Assembly (NCBI RefSeq): GCF_900250115.1
Contig: NZ_LT984805.1
Coordinates: 378,081 to 442,080 of the forward strand
DNA: 64,000 nt
Direction of reading: 5' to 3'
Source of the DNA: Cupriavidus taiwanensis
GTDB lineage: Bacteria; Pseudomonadota; Gammaproteobacteria; Burkholderiales; Burkholderiaceae
The notes beneath the pieces are model-generated. The model ran no database searches. It saw only the letters and a program-made list of their open reading frames with translations, and was not told the DNA's origin. Shown in pieces: positions 1-8,744 of the stretch; position 1 is the stretch's first letter, and each line of letters starts with the position of its first letter. The translations under genes and the position numbers were made by a program.

Positions 1-2
1 TC

Positions 3-2999
3 TCCGGCATCGACGAGATCTTTTCGCACTCCTACCAGGGCACTTCGGTCGTCGTGATCAAGTTCGACCTGAGCGTCGATGTCGGCCAGGCCGCGCAGGA
101 CGTGCGCGACAAGATCGCGCTGATCCGCCCGCAGTTCCGCGACGAGGTCAAGGAACCGCGCGTGCTGCGCTATGACCCGTCCGACGCGCCGATCTTCTAC
201 CTGTCGGTGTCCAACGCGCCGGGCGCCGGCCGCGGCCAGCGCGAGCTGACCACCATCGCCGACCAGATCGTGCGCAAGCGGCTGGAAACCGTACGCGGCG
301 TGGGCGCGATTAATCTCGTCGGCGGCACCAGGCGCGAGGTCGAGATCCGCATCCGTCCGGCGCAGCTGGAAGCGCTGGGCATCGGCGTCGACCAGGTGAT
401 GAACGCGATCCGCAACGAGAACCAGGAATTGCCCGCGGGCGAACTGCGTTCCGCGGCGACCGAGACCGTGGTGCAGATCAAGGGCCGCGTGCCCACGCCG
501 GATGCGTTCCGGCAGATCATCGTCGCGCGCCGCGCCGGCCAGCCGGTGACGCTGGGCGAGATCGCCGACGTGCGCGACGGCCAGGAAGAACAGGAAAGCC
601 TGGCATTGCTCGACGGCAAGCGCGCGCTGTTCCTGTCGGTGGTGAAGGCGCAGGGCCAGAACACGGTCGATACCGTCGACGGCCTGGTGCGCATGACCGA
701 CGAGGTGCGCAAGCTGGTGCCCGCCGGCGTGCAGCTGAATGTGGTCAACGACACCGCGCGCGGCATCCGCAGCAGCGTGAAGGAAGTGCGCTCGACCTTG
801 CTGGAAGGCGCCTTCCTGACCGTGGCGATCGTGTTCCTGTTTCTCGGCTCGTGGCGCAGCACGGTGATTACCGGGCTGACGCTGCCGATCGCGCTGATCG
901 GCACCTTCGGCGTGATGTACCTGTGCGGCTTCACCCTCAACGTGATCACGCTGATGGCGCTGTCGCTGTGCGTGGGCCTGCTGATCGACGATGCCATCGT
1001 GGTGCGCGAGAACATCGTGCGCCACAACCTGATGGGCAAGGACCACCGCAGCGCGGCGCTGGACGGCACCAACGAGATCGGGCTGGCGGTGCTGGCCACC
1101 ACCTTCTCGATCGTCGCGGTGTTCCTGCCGGTGGGCTTCATGGGCGGCATCATCGGGCGCTTCTTCCACCAGTTCGGCATCACCGTGGTGGCGGCGGTGC
1201 TAATCTCGATGTTCGTCTCGTTCACGCTGGACCCGATGCTGTCCTCGGTCTGGCATGACCCCGACCTGCACGGTACCGGCAACAAGGCCAGCTGGTACGG
1301 ACGCACGGTGGGACGGCTGCTGGACTGGTTCTCGGCCAGGATGGACCGGCTCGGCGACGGCTACGCCGGCATGCTGGGCTGGGCGCTGAAGCATCGCCTG
1401 GCGACCGCCGTCATCGCCGCCACGACCTTCTTCGGCAGCTTTGCGCTGGTGCCGCTGATCGGCACCGAGTTCGTGCCCAATGCCGACCTGGGCGAGACCC
1501 AGGTCGGCTTCACCACGCCGGTCGGCACCCCGCTCGACGTCACCGAAGCCAAGGTGCGGCAGGTCGAAGCCGCGCTGAAGGCCTTCCCCGAAGTGGCCTA
1601 CACCTACGCCACCATCAACTCGGGCAACGCCTCGGGCCGCAACAACGCGCTGGTGTCGGTGCGCCTGACCGAGCGGCGCGCGCGCACCCTGACCACCGCG
1701 CAGCTCAACCCGCTGATCCGCCAGCGCCTGGCCGGCATTGCCGGCATCACGCTGACCATGGTCGGCATGCCCGACGGCGCCGGCGGGCAAAAGGCGATCC
1801 AGGTATCGATCCAGGGCGACGACCTCGACGAACTGCGACGCCTGTCGCGCGAAGCCAGCGCGCGCATGGCGGCGATTCCCGGCCTGACCGACCTGGATTC
1901 GAGCATGAAGGACGACCGCCCCACCATCGAAGTCCGCATCCGGCGCGAGCTGGCCTCGGACCTGGGCGTGGGCGTGGCGCAGATCGGCAATGCGCTGCGC
2001 CCGCTGCTGGCCGGCGATGCCATCAGCTCCTGGCGCGCGCCCGACGACGAGAATTACGACGTGCGCGTGCGCCTGCCGAAGGACGCGCGCACCGGCATGG
2101 CCGACCTCAGCGCGCTGATGATCGCCAGCAGCCACGCCAATGCCGATGACTCGCCGAAGATGGTGCCGCTGCGCCAGATCGCCGAGCTGGTGCCCACCAC
2201 CGGCGCCAACCAGATCAGCCGGCGCGACCTGAACCGCGAGGTCGAGCTGACCGCCAACGTGGCCGGGCGCTCGGCTGGCGAAGTCGCGCGCGACGTCAAG
2301 GCCGCGCTGGATGGGGTCAACTGGCCGGCCGGCTACAAGTACCGCTTCGGCGGCTCGACCAAGTCGATGAACGAGTCGTTCGGCTACGCCGTGTCGGCGC
2401 TGGCGCTGGCGGTGATCTTCATCTACATGATCCTGGCCTCGCAGTTCGCCAGCTTCTTCCAGCCGATCGCCATCATGACCTCGCTGCCGCTGACGCTGGC
2501 CGGCGTGTTCGCGGCGCTGCTGCTGTTCGGCTCGACCCTGAACATGTTCTCGATCATCGGTTTCATCATGCTGATGGGGCTGGTGACCAAGAATGCGATC
2601 CTGCTGGTGGACTTCGCCAACCAGGCGCGCCACGGGGTCGACGGCCGCGAGCCGCTGTCGCGCGAGGCCGCGCTGGTCGAAGCCGCGCGCGTGCGGCTGC
2701 GCCCGATCCTGATGACGACGCTGGCGATGATCTTCGGCATGGTGCCGCTGGCCTTCAGCCTGGGCGAAGGCGCCGAGCAGCGCGCGCCGATGGGACAGAC
2801 CGTGATCGGCGGCATCATCACCTCGTCGATCCTGACGCTGGTGGTGGTGCCGGTGATCTATACGTACCTCGACGATTTCGGCGCGTGCTTGCGTCCATTT
2901 TGGCGAGACAGAACGCCGTCTTCAGTTGCCCATCAGGCTGGCGGTGATTTGCTCTCCACGAAAGGCGACCCCAAAAAAGCGAACGAGCCTGCAAGATGA
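3..2999 (+). CDS. RND-family efflux permease (HAE1/AcrB-MdtC type), 5' partial
   Basis: Inner-membrane proton-driven pump subunit that would work with a membrane-fusion protein and an outer-membrane channel to export drugs or hydrophobic compounds. The reading frame is open from base 3, so the gene starts outside the window. The residues before the GTG at 54 (..GTSVVVIKF) fit the family, so that GTG is not the start. Two RND repeats are visible. The proton-relay segment with paired Asp (GLLIDDAIVV) lies near 973-1002 and the second-half helix with its Lys (GLVTKNAILLVDF) near 2578-2616, with periplasmic porter domains between. The last family-like residues are VIYTYLDDFGA near 2885. The remaining ~40 residues are of different, less GC-rich character and may come from a junction. 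Substrate cannot be told. A type I IS5 element begins 187 bp downstream. Confidence 0.88.
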   Translation, partial: SGIDEIFSHSYQGTSVVVIKFDLSVDVGQAAQDVRDKIALIRPQFRDEVKEPRVLRYDPSDAPIFYLSVSNAPGAGRGQRELTTIADQIVRKRLETVRGVGAINLVGGTRREVEIRIRPAQLEALGIGVDQVMNAIRNENQELPAGELRSAATETVVQIKGRVPTPDAFRQIIVARRAGQPVTLGEIADVRDGQEEQESLALLDGKRALFLSVVKAQGQNTVDTVDGLVRMTDEVRKLVPAGVQLNVVNDTARGIRSSVKEVRSTLLEGAFLTVAIVFLFLGSWRSTVITGLTLPIALIGTFGVMYLCGFTLNVITLMALSLCVGLLIDDAIVVRENIVRHNLMGKDHRSAALDGTNEIGLAVLATTFSIVAVFLPVGFMGGIIGRFFHQFGITVVAAVLISMFVSFTLDPMLSSVWHDPDLHGTGNKASWYGRTVGRLLDWFSARMDRLGDGYAGMLGWALKHRLATAVIAATTFFGSFALVPLIGTEFVPNADLGETQVGFTTPVGTPLDVTEAKVRQVEAALKAFPEVAYTYATINSGNASGRNNALVSVRLTERRARTLTTAQLNPLIRQRLAGIAGITLTMVGMPDGAGGQKAIQVSIQGDDLDELRRLSREASARMAAIPGLTDLDSSMKDDRPTIEVRIRRELASDLGVGVAQIGNALRPLLAGDAISSWRAPDDENYDVRVRLPKDARTGMADLSALMIASSHANADDSPKMVPLRQIAELVPTTGANQISRRDLNREVELTANVAGRSAGEVARDVKAALDGVNWPAGYKYRFGGSTKSMNESFGYAVSALALAVIFIYMILASQFASFFQPIAIMTSLPLTLAGVFAALLLFGSTLNMFSIIGFIMLMGLVTKNAILLVDFANQARHGVDGREPLSREAALVEAARVRLRPILMTTLAMIFGMVPLAFSLGEGAEQRAPMGQTVIGGIITSSILTLVVVPVIYTYLDDFGACLRPFWRDRTPSSVAHQAGGDLLSTKGDPKKANEPAR

Positions 3000-3185
3000 A
3001 CTTTACGCGAGATAGCCATCCTCTTGTGGAGCGTAGTTGTCGTGGACTAACTCCGATTACGAGTCATCTTGGCAGAGGCCATCATCCACGAAAGGTAATG
3101 TGCAAAGAATGGCGCCCAACTTGGTGCCGGTGCCTTGGCAAACAGCGAGTTATAGGAAGCGATGAAATTCGCCATGAACGCATAG
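3000..3185. other. Spacer between RND gene and IS5 element, with a possible transposase scrap
   Basis: No convincing gene on the + strand. On the minus strand, 3111-3181 reads FMANFIASYNSLFAKAP, which resembles the FMAEFIADYNARFAKVP stretch of the ISNCY-type transposase found intact at 45.0-46.4 kb in this window. It may be a short relic of such an element. The match is short, so this is a suggestion only. Confidence 0.3.
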
Positions 3186-4512
3186 CAGGCCGCTGAAATA
3201 CCTCCAGCGGACGTCAGCGCGACGACTGGCTGAAGCGTTGCTTTGAGGATCCCATCCAATCCCACATTCATGCGCGGCGCAGATACCTTCACGGAAAGCT
3301 TGTTCACTATGCGGAGGCTGGAGGATTTCGTGCCGCAGTCCCATCCGCTGCGCTCGATCCGGACTATGGCCAACCAGGCGCTGGTGAAGATGGACCGGCT
3401 GTTCGCGCAGATGTACGAGGCCGATATCAAGGGTGGCCGCCCCAGTATCGCGCCGGAGAAGTTGCTGCGGGCCATGCTGCTGCAGGTGCTCTACAGCATT
3501 CGCTCTGAGCGCCAGCTCATGGAGCAGACGCAATACAACCTGCTGTTTCGCTGGTTCATCGGGCTGTCGATGGACGACTCAGTTTGGGTGCCCACGGTCT
3601 TCACCAAGAACCGCGAGCGACTGATCAAGCATGATGCGGTGATCCAGTTTTTCAACGAGGTGCTGGCCATCGCGCAGAAGAAGAACTGGCTGTCGGGTGA
3701 GCACTTCAGCGTGGACGGCACGCTGATACAGGCGTGGGCAGGCCACAAGAGCTTCGTGCGCAAGGATGGCGACGACCAAGACGATGACGCCGGCGGCAAC
3801 TTCAAAGGTCGCAAGCGCAGCAACGAGACACACGAATCCAAGACCGATCCCGATGCCAAGCTCTACCGCAAGGGCAAGACATCCAGTGAGCTGCGCTACA
3901 TGGGTCATACCCTGAGCGACAACCGCCATGGCCTGGTGGTTAGCGCCATGGTGACCAAGGCGGACGGACACGCCGAGCGGGAGGCCGCAAAGGTCATGCT
4001 TAACGATGCCAGGCAGGTGATTGAAGACCTGAATGTGGAAGTCACCGTGGGCGCGGACAAGGGCTATGACGCGCACGAGTTCATTGAGGCCTGCCTGGAA
4101 ATGAAGGTGACGCCCCACGTGGCGCAGAACACATCGGGTCGTCGCTCGGCCGTTGCTGATGCCATTGCTTCCAGCGCCGGTTATGCCGTCTCGCAACAAA
4201 AGCGCAAGCTGATCGAACAGGGCTTCGGGTGGGTCAAGACCGTGGGGCGCATGCGTCAGGTGATGGTGCGCGGTCTGAAGAAAGTCGATCAGATGTTTGT
4301 GCTGAGCATGGCCGCCTACCACCTCGTGCGCATGCGCTCGCTGGGACAAATCCGTCCGCAGTTGCAGTAATCGCGCTAATGAGGCCGGAATGGGCGCCAA
4401 AACGCGGAAAAAGCCGAGGCAGTGACGTCCGGCTTCCGGATTGTGAAAAACAGCGCTCCCCGCCTTGCGGGGAAAAACTCATCGCTAGCGCGATGAGTAC
4501 TTCAGCAGCCTG
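3186..4512 (+). mobile_element. IS5-family element type I, copy A (complete, 1327 bp)
   Basis: Bounded by imperfect inverted repeats, CAGGCCGCTGAAATACCTCC on the left and CAGGCTGCTGAAGTACTC (reverse complement) on the right. Five further copies lie at 21215, 31576, 35024, 56434 and 60894. The copy at 35024 has a perfect CTAG duplication, so the target is CTAR-like. Copy A has non-matching flanks (left ATAG, right CTAA), so it may have recombined with another copy since it inserted. A subterminal inverted repeat (CTCATCGC / GCGATGAG) lies just inside the right end. Confidence 0.93.
3270..4370 (+). CDS. IS5-family transposase (type I copy A)
   Basis: DDE transposase that cuts and moves its own element. 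The N-terminal part carries an InsH-like DUF772 region (..GRPSIAPEKLLRAMLLQ..). The catalytic part shows Asp in FSVDGTLIQAW, Asp in VGADKGYDAHEF and Glu in LIEQGFGWVKTVG. A TTG at 3243 would add nine residues; the ATG at 3270 is preferred. Variant residues are GGN in the Asp-rich linker and Ala in SAVADAI, the same pair as the copy at 56434. Confidence 0.92.
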   Translation: MRGADTFTESLFTMRRLEDFVPQSHPLRSIRTMANQALVKMDRLFAQMYEADIKGGRPSIAPEKLLRAMLLQVLYSIRSERQLMEQTQYNLLFRWFIGLSMDDSVWVPTVFTKNRERLIKHDAVIQFFNEVLAIAQKKNWLSGEHFSVDGTLIQAWAGHKSFVRKDGDDQDDDAGGNFKGRKRSNETHESKTDPDAKLYRKGKTSSELRYMGHTLSDNRHGLVVSAMVTKADGHAEREAAKVMLNDARQVIEDLNVEVTVGADKGYDAHEFIEACLEMKVTPHVAQNTSGRRSAVADAIASSAGYAVSQQKRKLIEQGFGWVKTVGRMRQVMVRGLKKVDQMFVLSMAAYHLVRMRSLGQIRPQLQ

Positions 4513-4569
4513 CTAACGCAATCCGCCATCGAGCCAATGGTACGGCCCGCCATGGCGAGCCGCCAGTGA

Positions 4570-4774
4570 ACGAACGATCAGGATGCCACGTTTGAAGCCA
4601 ACGATCCGTCCATGGCCTTTCACGCGCGCACGCATCTCGACACGATGCTGGCACTGCGCACGGATTGCATAGCTGTCAATGTGCGGCAAATGATGTCTCG
4701 CCTGCTGCCGCAAGGCAATTGCTCGATTGAGGCGGTGGCCAGGCAACTGGGAGTTGATCGTCGTACGGTGCATC
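4570..4774 (+). pseudogene. AraC-family regulator fragment (C-terminal helix-turn-helix start)
   Basis: A short coding-like stretch ends in RLLPQGNCSIEAVARQLGVD then RRTVHR, the first helix-turn-helix of AraC/XylS-type activators. It is cut at 4774 by the left end of the IS66 element and lacks its N-terminal domain, with upstream sequence lost to the IS5 copy at 3186-4512. No function is expected. It could be a leftover local regulator, but its target cannot be told. Confidence 0.55.
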
Positions 4775-4821
4775 GTAAGCGGTCGACTAACAACGCCTCT
4801 TGCGGCCGGATACGAGGTCGG

Positions 4822-6420
4822 CTAAACAGCGGATGTCTTGAGATTCCAAGGCAGCAAGGCCTCGTAGTCGTCAGCGGTCTTCGCGAGCGGCAGCGCCTTG
4901 AACAAGGCGACGAGATAGCGGTACGTATCGACGCCATTGGCCTTGCAGGTCTCAATGATCGAGTACAGATTCGCGCTTGCGTTCGCGCCAGCCACGGTGT
5001 CACAGAAGAGCCAGTTCCGGCGCCCTACGGTGAACGGCCTGATCGAATTCTCAATCACATTGTTCGATATCGGCCAGGCGCCGTTCTCGACGTAACGGAC
5101 GAGCTTGGGCCACTGGTTATGGAAGTAGTGTAGTGCCTCGCCGAACTTGCTTCGCGGCAACACGGTGTGCAGGTGCTGCAACAGCATGGCTTCGATTTCG
5201 TCTAGCACAGGCCGACTCTGCTCGGCACGGATCTGCTGGCGCTGCTCTGGTTTCATCTCGCGAGTCCGAGCCTCGACAGCAAAGAGCTTGGCGATGAGCG
5301 CGATGAACTGCGTGATTGGATGTTCGCCACCGCGCTGCTCCTTGGGCAGAGCCTCCTCGGCCTCAATCATGTAACGACGGGCATGAGCCCAGCATCCAAG
5401 ATGGATCCGTCGATTCGCGTGCGCGACCTTGTCGTATGAGTCGTACCCGTCGGTCATCAACACCGTTCCTGGCTTGATGCCGGCATAGAGCTCCGCAGCA
5501 TGTTTCGTTGACCGCGTTGGGCTGTAAGCAAACAGCCGTACCGGCGGGCCTGATCCATTCATCTGCGCCCAGAGGTAACTTTTGGTCTGGGCAAGCTTGC
5601 CGGGCTTCTTGAGCACCTGGACGGTAGTTTCGTCGCCGTGCACAAGGTCATCGTCCAGCAGATGGTCGCGCATCAGGTTGATGATGGGCTGCACGGCCTC
5701 GCCGACACGTACTACGCTGGCGGCCAATGTACTGCGCGAGAGGTCGCCGCCGAAGCGGTGCAGCAAGGCGGCCTGGCGGTACAGTGGCAGCGCGTCTTGG
5801 TACTTGGAGGTGATGCACCAGGCTAGCGCGGATTCAGTCAGCAAGCCCTTGGGGATGATGCGTGCGGGGGCGGGCGTCACCTTGATACTGCCGTCGCAGC
5901 ACGGGCACGCGTACTTGACACGCTGGTGCTGGATCACTCGGACCTGCTGGGGGATGATGTCGAGTTGCTCGCTGATCTCCACGCCAATCTCAACCAGAGC
6001 TTGTCCATCATGCTGGCACACCCGCTCTGACTCCGGCAGTTCGTGGCGCATTGGCACGCGGGGAAGCGCCGGGTCCAACGGCTTGCGGCCGCGCTTCTTG
6101 CGCTTGTGACCGGCCACCTCAATCTCTGGCGTACCTTCTTCTTCCTGTGCCGGAAGTGTCGCCGCCGTTGGCGCCAGCGTCTCGGCTTCATTGAGGAACA
6201 GGTCCTTCTGCTGCGATCCCCGAACCTCGCTCGTGGCGCCGAACAGCTTGCGCTGGAAGGCCTTGAGCCTCTCGAGCAGCAGGTCACGCTCGACCGTCAC
6301 CACGCGCAGTTTGCCTTTGAGCGCATCGCGCTCCTTGGCGGCATTGCGCAAGAGCTGGAGTTCCGCGGCGGTAATCGTGACAGGCGTTGACGACATGGCG
6401 GATTTGACCGTCGATGTCAT
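4822..6420 (-). CDS. tnpC: IS66 TnpC transposase
   Basis: Large IS66 transposase of about 530 residues. The N-terminal coiled-coil (LRNAAKERDALKGKL.. LLERLKAFQRKLFG) leads to a zinc-finger-like segment (..CPCCDGSIKV) and then the DDE_Tnp_IS66 domain, with HGDETTVQVL, MTDGYDSYDKV, GCWAHARRYM and the C-terminal NNVIENSIRPFTVGRRNW. The open frame extends further upstream, but that extension overlaps tnpB in another frame. ATG 6420, 7 bp after tnpB, or ATG 6396 are the reasonable starts. Confidence 0.9.
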   Translation of the reverse strand: MTSTVKSAMSSTPVTITAAELQLLRNAAKERDALKGKLRVVTVERDLLLERLKAFQRKLFGATSEVRGSQQKDLFLNEAETLAPTAATLPAQEEEGTPEIEVAGHKRKKRGRKPLDPALPRVPMRHELPESERVCQHDGQALVEIGVEISEQLDIIPQQVRVIQHQRVKYACPCCDGSIKVTPAPARIIPKGLLTESALAWCITSKYQDALPLYRQAALLHRFGGDLSRSTLAASVVRVGEAVQPIINLMRDHLLDDDLVHGDETTVQVLKKPGKLAQTKSYLWAQMNGSGPPVRLFAYSPTRSTKHAAELYAGIKPGTVLMTDGYDSYDKVAHANRRIHLGCWAHARRYMIEAEEALPKEQRGGEHPITQFIALIAKLFAVEARTREMKPEQRQQIRAEQSRPVLDEIEAMLLQHLHTVLPRSKFGEALHYFHNQWPKLVRYVENGAWPISNNVIENSIRPFTVGRRNWLFCDTVAGANASANLYSIIETCKANGVDTYRYLVALFKALPLAKTADDYEALLPWNLKTSAV

Positions 6421-6427
6421 GCAGCGT

Positions 6428-6778
6428 TCACACGGCCCGTTGGTAATGTCGCGGCGGGTGCCGCTGGACGGCACTGATGTCGATGCCGTCCAGCAGCCAG
6501 TGAAGTTGCTCGACCGAGAGCGTCGCCACTGCCGCCCCACGCGGCCAAGCAAAACGGTCTGCCTCAAGTCGTTTCAAAAAGAGCCAATATCCGTTCCGGT
6601 CCCAGCCAAGCAGCTTGATCCTATCGGCTCGTCGATTGCGAAACACGTAGACCGCTTGTGCGAACGGATCGAGCCCCAGCGACTGCTCGACCAGCGCCGA
6701 CAGACCATTGATACTCTTGCGGAAATCCACAGCTTCCCGGTGCAGGTAGACCTTCAGCCCTTCGTCGAAGCGGAACAT
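6428..6778 (-). CDS. tnpB: IS66 TnpB accessory protein
   Basis: 116 residues with the hallmark IS66 Orf2 pattern (DFRKSINGLSALVEQSLG, AVYVFRNRRADRIKLLGWD, RLEADRFAWPR, LHWLLDGIDI). It is required for transposition in IS66 elements, though its exact role is unclear. Its ATG overlaps the end of tnpA by one base, indicating translational coupling. Confidence 0.93.
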   Translation of the reverse strand: MFRFDEGLKVYLHREAVDFRKSINGLSALVEQSLGLDPFAQAVYVFRNRRADRIKLLGWDRNGYWLFLKRLEADRFAWPRGAAVATLSVEQLHWLLDGIDISAVQRHPPRHYQRAV

Positions 6779-7221
6779 CAGCTCGCCCCCAACGCTTCGA
6801 TCATCGCCTTTACGAGTTCACCGTCACGCTCACCGCATGCGAGCTCAATCGCTACGCCGTTTGGCAACTTCGCACTCAGCAGCGCGACTGATCGCGACGG
6901 CTGAGGTTGCGGTTCAACTGCCACGGCCGTCGTGCGACGCGGCGCAGTGACCACAGCTTCGACTTCAGGGGATCGGATTCCCTGAACAACCGGCACGAAC
7001 GCCGCCAGCGAACCGTGTTCCACTGCCCTCGATTCCCGATGCAGCCGAATCCATTTGCGCAGTTGATTGGCATTGACTTGAGCCTTGAGCGCCATGCCTG
7101 CCACCGATGCGCCAGGCCGAAGACACAGCTCAATCAAACGCCGCTTGGCCACCGGCTCGTAATCGCGTTTCCCATTGCGCCGGACACGCACTACTCGCAG
7201 TGGAAAGCAGTCAACGATCAA
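6778..7221 (-). CDS. tnpA: IS66 TnpA (small helix-turn-helix protein)
   Basis: 147 residues. The N-terminal IS3/IS911-like helix-turn-helix region (RLIELCLRPGASVAGMALKA then VNANQLRKWI) probably binds the element's ends. The C-terminal tail LPNGVAIELACG.. is typical of IS66 TnpA. It is the first gene of the tnpABC operon, and a strong hairpin lies just upstream at 7241-7269. Confidence 0.88.
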   Translation of the reverse strand: MIVDCFPLRVVRVRRNGKRDYEPVAKRRLIELCLRPGASVAGMALKAQVNANQLRKWIRLHRESRAVEHGSLAAFVPVVQGIRSPEVEAVVTAPRRTTAVAVEPQPQPSRSVALLSAKLPNGVAIELACGERDGELVKAMIEALGAS

Positions 7222-7240
7222 TATCGTCAGTGATCATGGT

Positions 7241-7269
7241 TTGCGTCCGCAAAGTGTTTGCGGACGCAA
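7241..7269. repeat. Perfect 13-bp inverted repeat upstream of IS66 tnpA
   Basis: TTGCGTCCGCAAA, a 3-nt loop, then its exact complement. It lies inside IS66 element 1, between the right terminus and the tnpA start. It could be a binding site or an RNA hairpin that limits translation of transcripts entering from outside. Confidence 0.6.
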
Positions 7270-7323
7270 GCCTGCCAAGACTCACCCTACAAAACTAGGA
7301 CGCCGTTTCTCGGTCGCTTACGT

Positions 7324-8735
7324 CATCCCCTTATACGGAAGTAGGACCGTCTCCGCGGCGAGGCTTGGAGCTTGAAGTCCCGGGAATTTCGAGGTAAGGG
7401 GGTTGTTAACTTCGCCAGACTCGCGTTTACTCTCGGATTTTCGCGCAGCAATGAGCAACGAGTCGGGGGCATGGGGACGAGGAATTCGAGAGTCTGGATC
7501 TTGGTGATCCGGGCGGGATCGCGCGCCAAGAGCTGCTCAAGCGGTTTGCGGCTCTGCCGACGGCGAGCATCCCCGGCGCATGCGATGACTGGTCGCAAAC
7601 CATCGCGCATATCGTTTCTCGCAATGAGCAGATCGATTGCGGGACGTAATGCAGCCGCATTGGGAGCGCACTGCAGCGAGGGCCGCGCAGTTCCGTGTGC
7701 TGTGCATCGCTGATACAACCGAATTGAACTTTAATGGCCAGGAGATCGACGGCTGGGTCCGTTGACCTATGAAGCCCAGCGGCATGTTTTGCATCCGACC
7801 TACGCGTGACGCCTGACCCGAGCCGCTGGGTGATCGATGCCTGGATGTGGGCTCGGGAGCCCAAGGACGCCGATGGCAACCGGCGGGATCAAGAAAGCGT
7901 ACGCTGGATTGAAGGATATGAACGGTTGCGGAGCAAGCCGCGCTATTGCCGCAGACACGGCTGTGTATGTGACAGACCGCGAGGTGATATTGCCGAGTTG
8001 ATGGCGCGCGCCCAGGAACTTGGCCAACCGGCCGACTGGTGATCCGCAGCCAACACAACCGCAACCTGCCGAGGGCGGCAAGTTGTGGATAGCGTCGACG
8101 CCAGCCCGGTACTCGGGAAATCACCTTTATCTTGCCAGGGCGAGCAGGCCAGAAGGCGCGCGAGGTCAAACAGGAACTACGCGCCCAGCGTATGAAGCCG
8201 CGGTCTGGTCGGAGCGGAGTTCACCTGTGTGCGGCAAGGAGATCGAAGCGCCCGCAGCGTCAAGCCAGTGTTTGGCGATTGTGACGAACCGAGAAGCGCA
8301 GACGCTGATGCGGTCAACGAACTTGTTGAATGTATCGGCAAGTGGAGATCGAGATGTTCTTCCATTCCTGAAGACCGGCTGCAAGGTCGAGGCGCTACAG
8401 CTATCGCACATGGATCGTGTGAGGCCTTGGCGTTGTATATGTGTGGCATGGCGCATTGCCCGCCTGATGCGTTGGCAGAACCTGTCCGGATCTGGATGCG
8501 TCTGTTCTCGATGCCGACGAGATTCGGGGCATACGTGCTCTCCAAGAAAGCTCGCCCGAAGACACCGTCACACTCAATCAGATGATTCGGTTGGTTGCTT
8601 CCCTGGCGGGTTCCTTGGCGGAAGAACGATGGCGACCCGGCGCCAAGACGATCTGGATCGGCATGCAGCGAACCATGGACGCCGCGCTCACTATTCAAAC
8701 ACTGAGGAAGAGTCATGACTTCCGTATAAGAAATG
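7324..8735 (+). mobile_element. IS4-family element (type E/F), decayed copy with 9-bp target duplication
   Basis: Same element as those at 19742-21214 and 41751-43224, with termini CATCCCCTTATACGGAAGT and the reverse complement of ACTTCCGTATAAG..ATG. It is flanked by a perfect 9-bp duplication CGCTTACGT (7315-7323 and 8736-8744), which contains the last 7 bases of the IS66 terminus. It is 61 bp shorter than the 1473-bp copy at 19742. The missing bases are almost all single G residues in G runs. Confidence 0.88.
7449..8718 (+). pseudogene. IS4-family transposase, multiply frameshifted
   Basis: Short frame pieces match the intact 442-residue transposase at 41769-43097 (MSNESGAW.., GCKVEALQLSHMDRV, DEIRGAYVLSKKAR), but more than 20 single or double base losses scatter it over three frames. 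No functional product is possible as written. Whether this is decay or a base-calling problem is open. Confidence 0.85.
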
Positions 8736-8744
8736 CGCTTACGT

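Larger units (their letters stand above)
4775..7321 (-). mobile_element. IS66-family element 1 (complete, about 2.55 kb)
   Basis: Inverted termini GTAAGCGGTCGACTAACAACG (left) and GTAAGCGACCGAGAAAC (reverse complement of the right end) enclose tnpA, tnpB and tnpC in the usual order on the minus strand. The 8-bp flanks do not match (left GGTGCATC, right GTTCAAAA). The right flank runs into the interior of an istA gene, so one side was probably deleted or rearranged after insertion. All three genes are intact. Confidence 0.9.

Noticed and set aside
197..1306. Long minus-strand frame opposite the RND gene (also 1200-2633 minus)
   Set aside because: GC-rich third-position shadow frames of a clear RND gene; compositionally odd (Arg/Ser/Thr- or His/Gln-rich) and without any known domain.
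3579..4400. 273-codon minus-strand frame in every type I IS5 copy
   Set aside because: Recurs only because the element is repeated; it lies opposite the transposase gene and has no domain signature.
4378..4512. Hairpins at the 3' end of type I IS5 considered as terminators
   Set aside because: The stem (CCCCGC..GCGGGG) is followed by A, not T, residues on the coding strand and the T run precedes the stem on the other strand, so it does not fit an intrinsic terminator.
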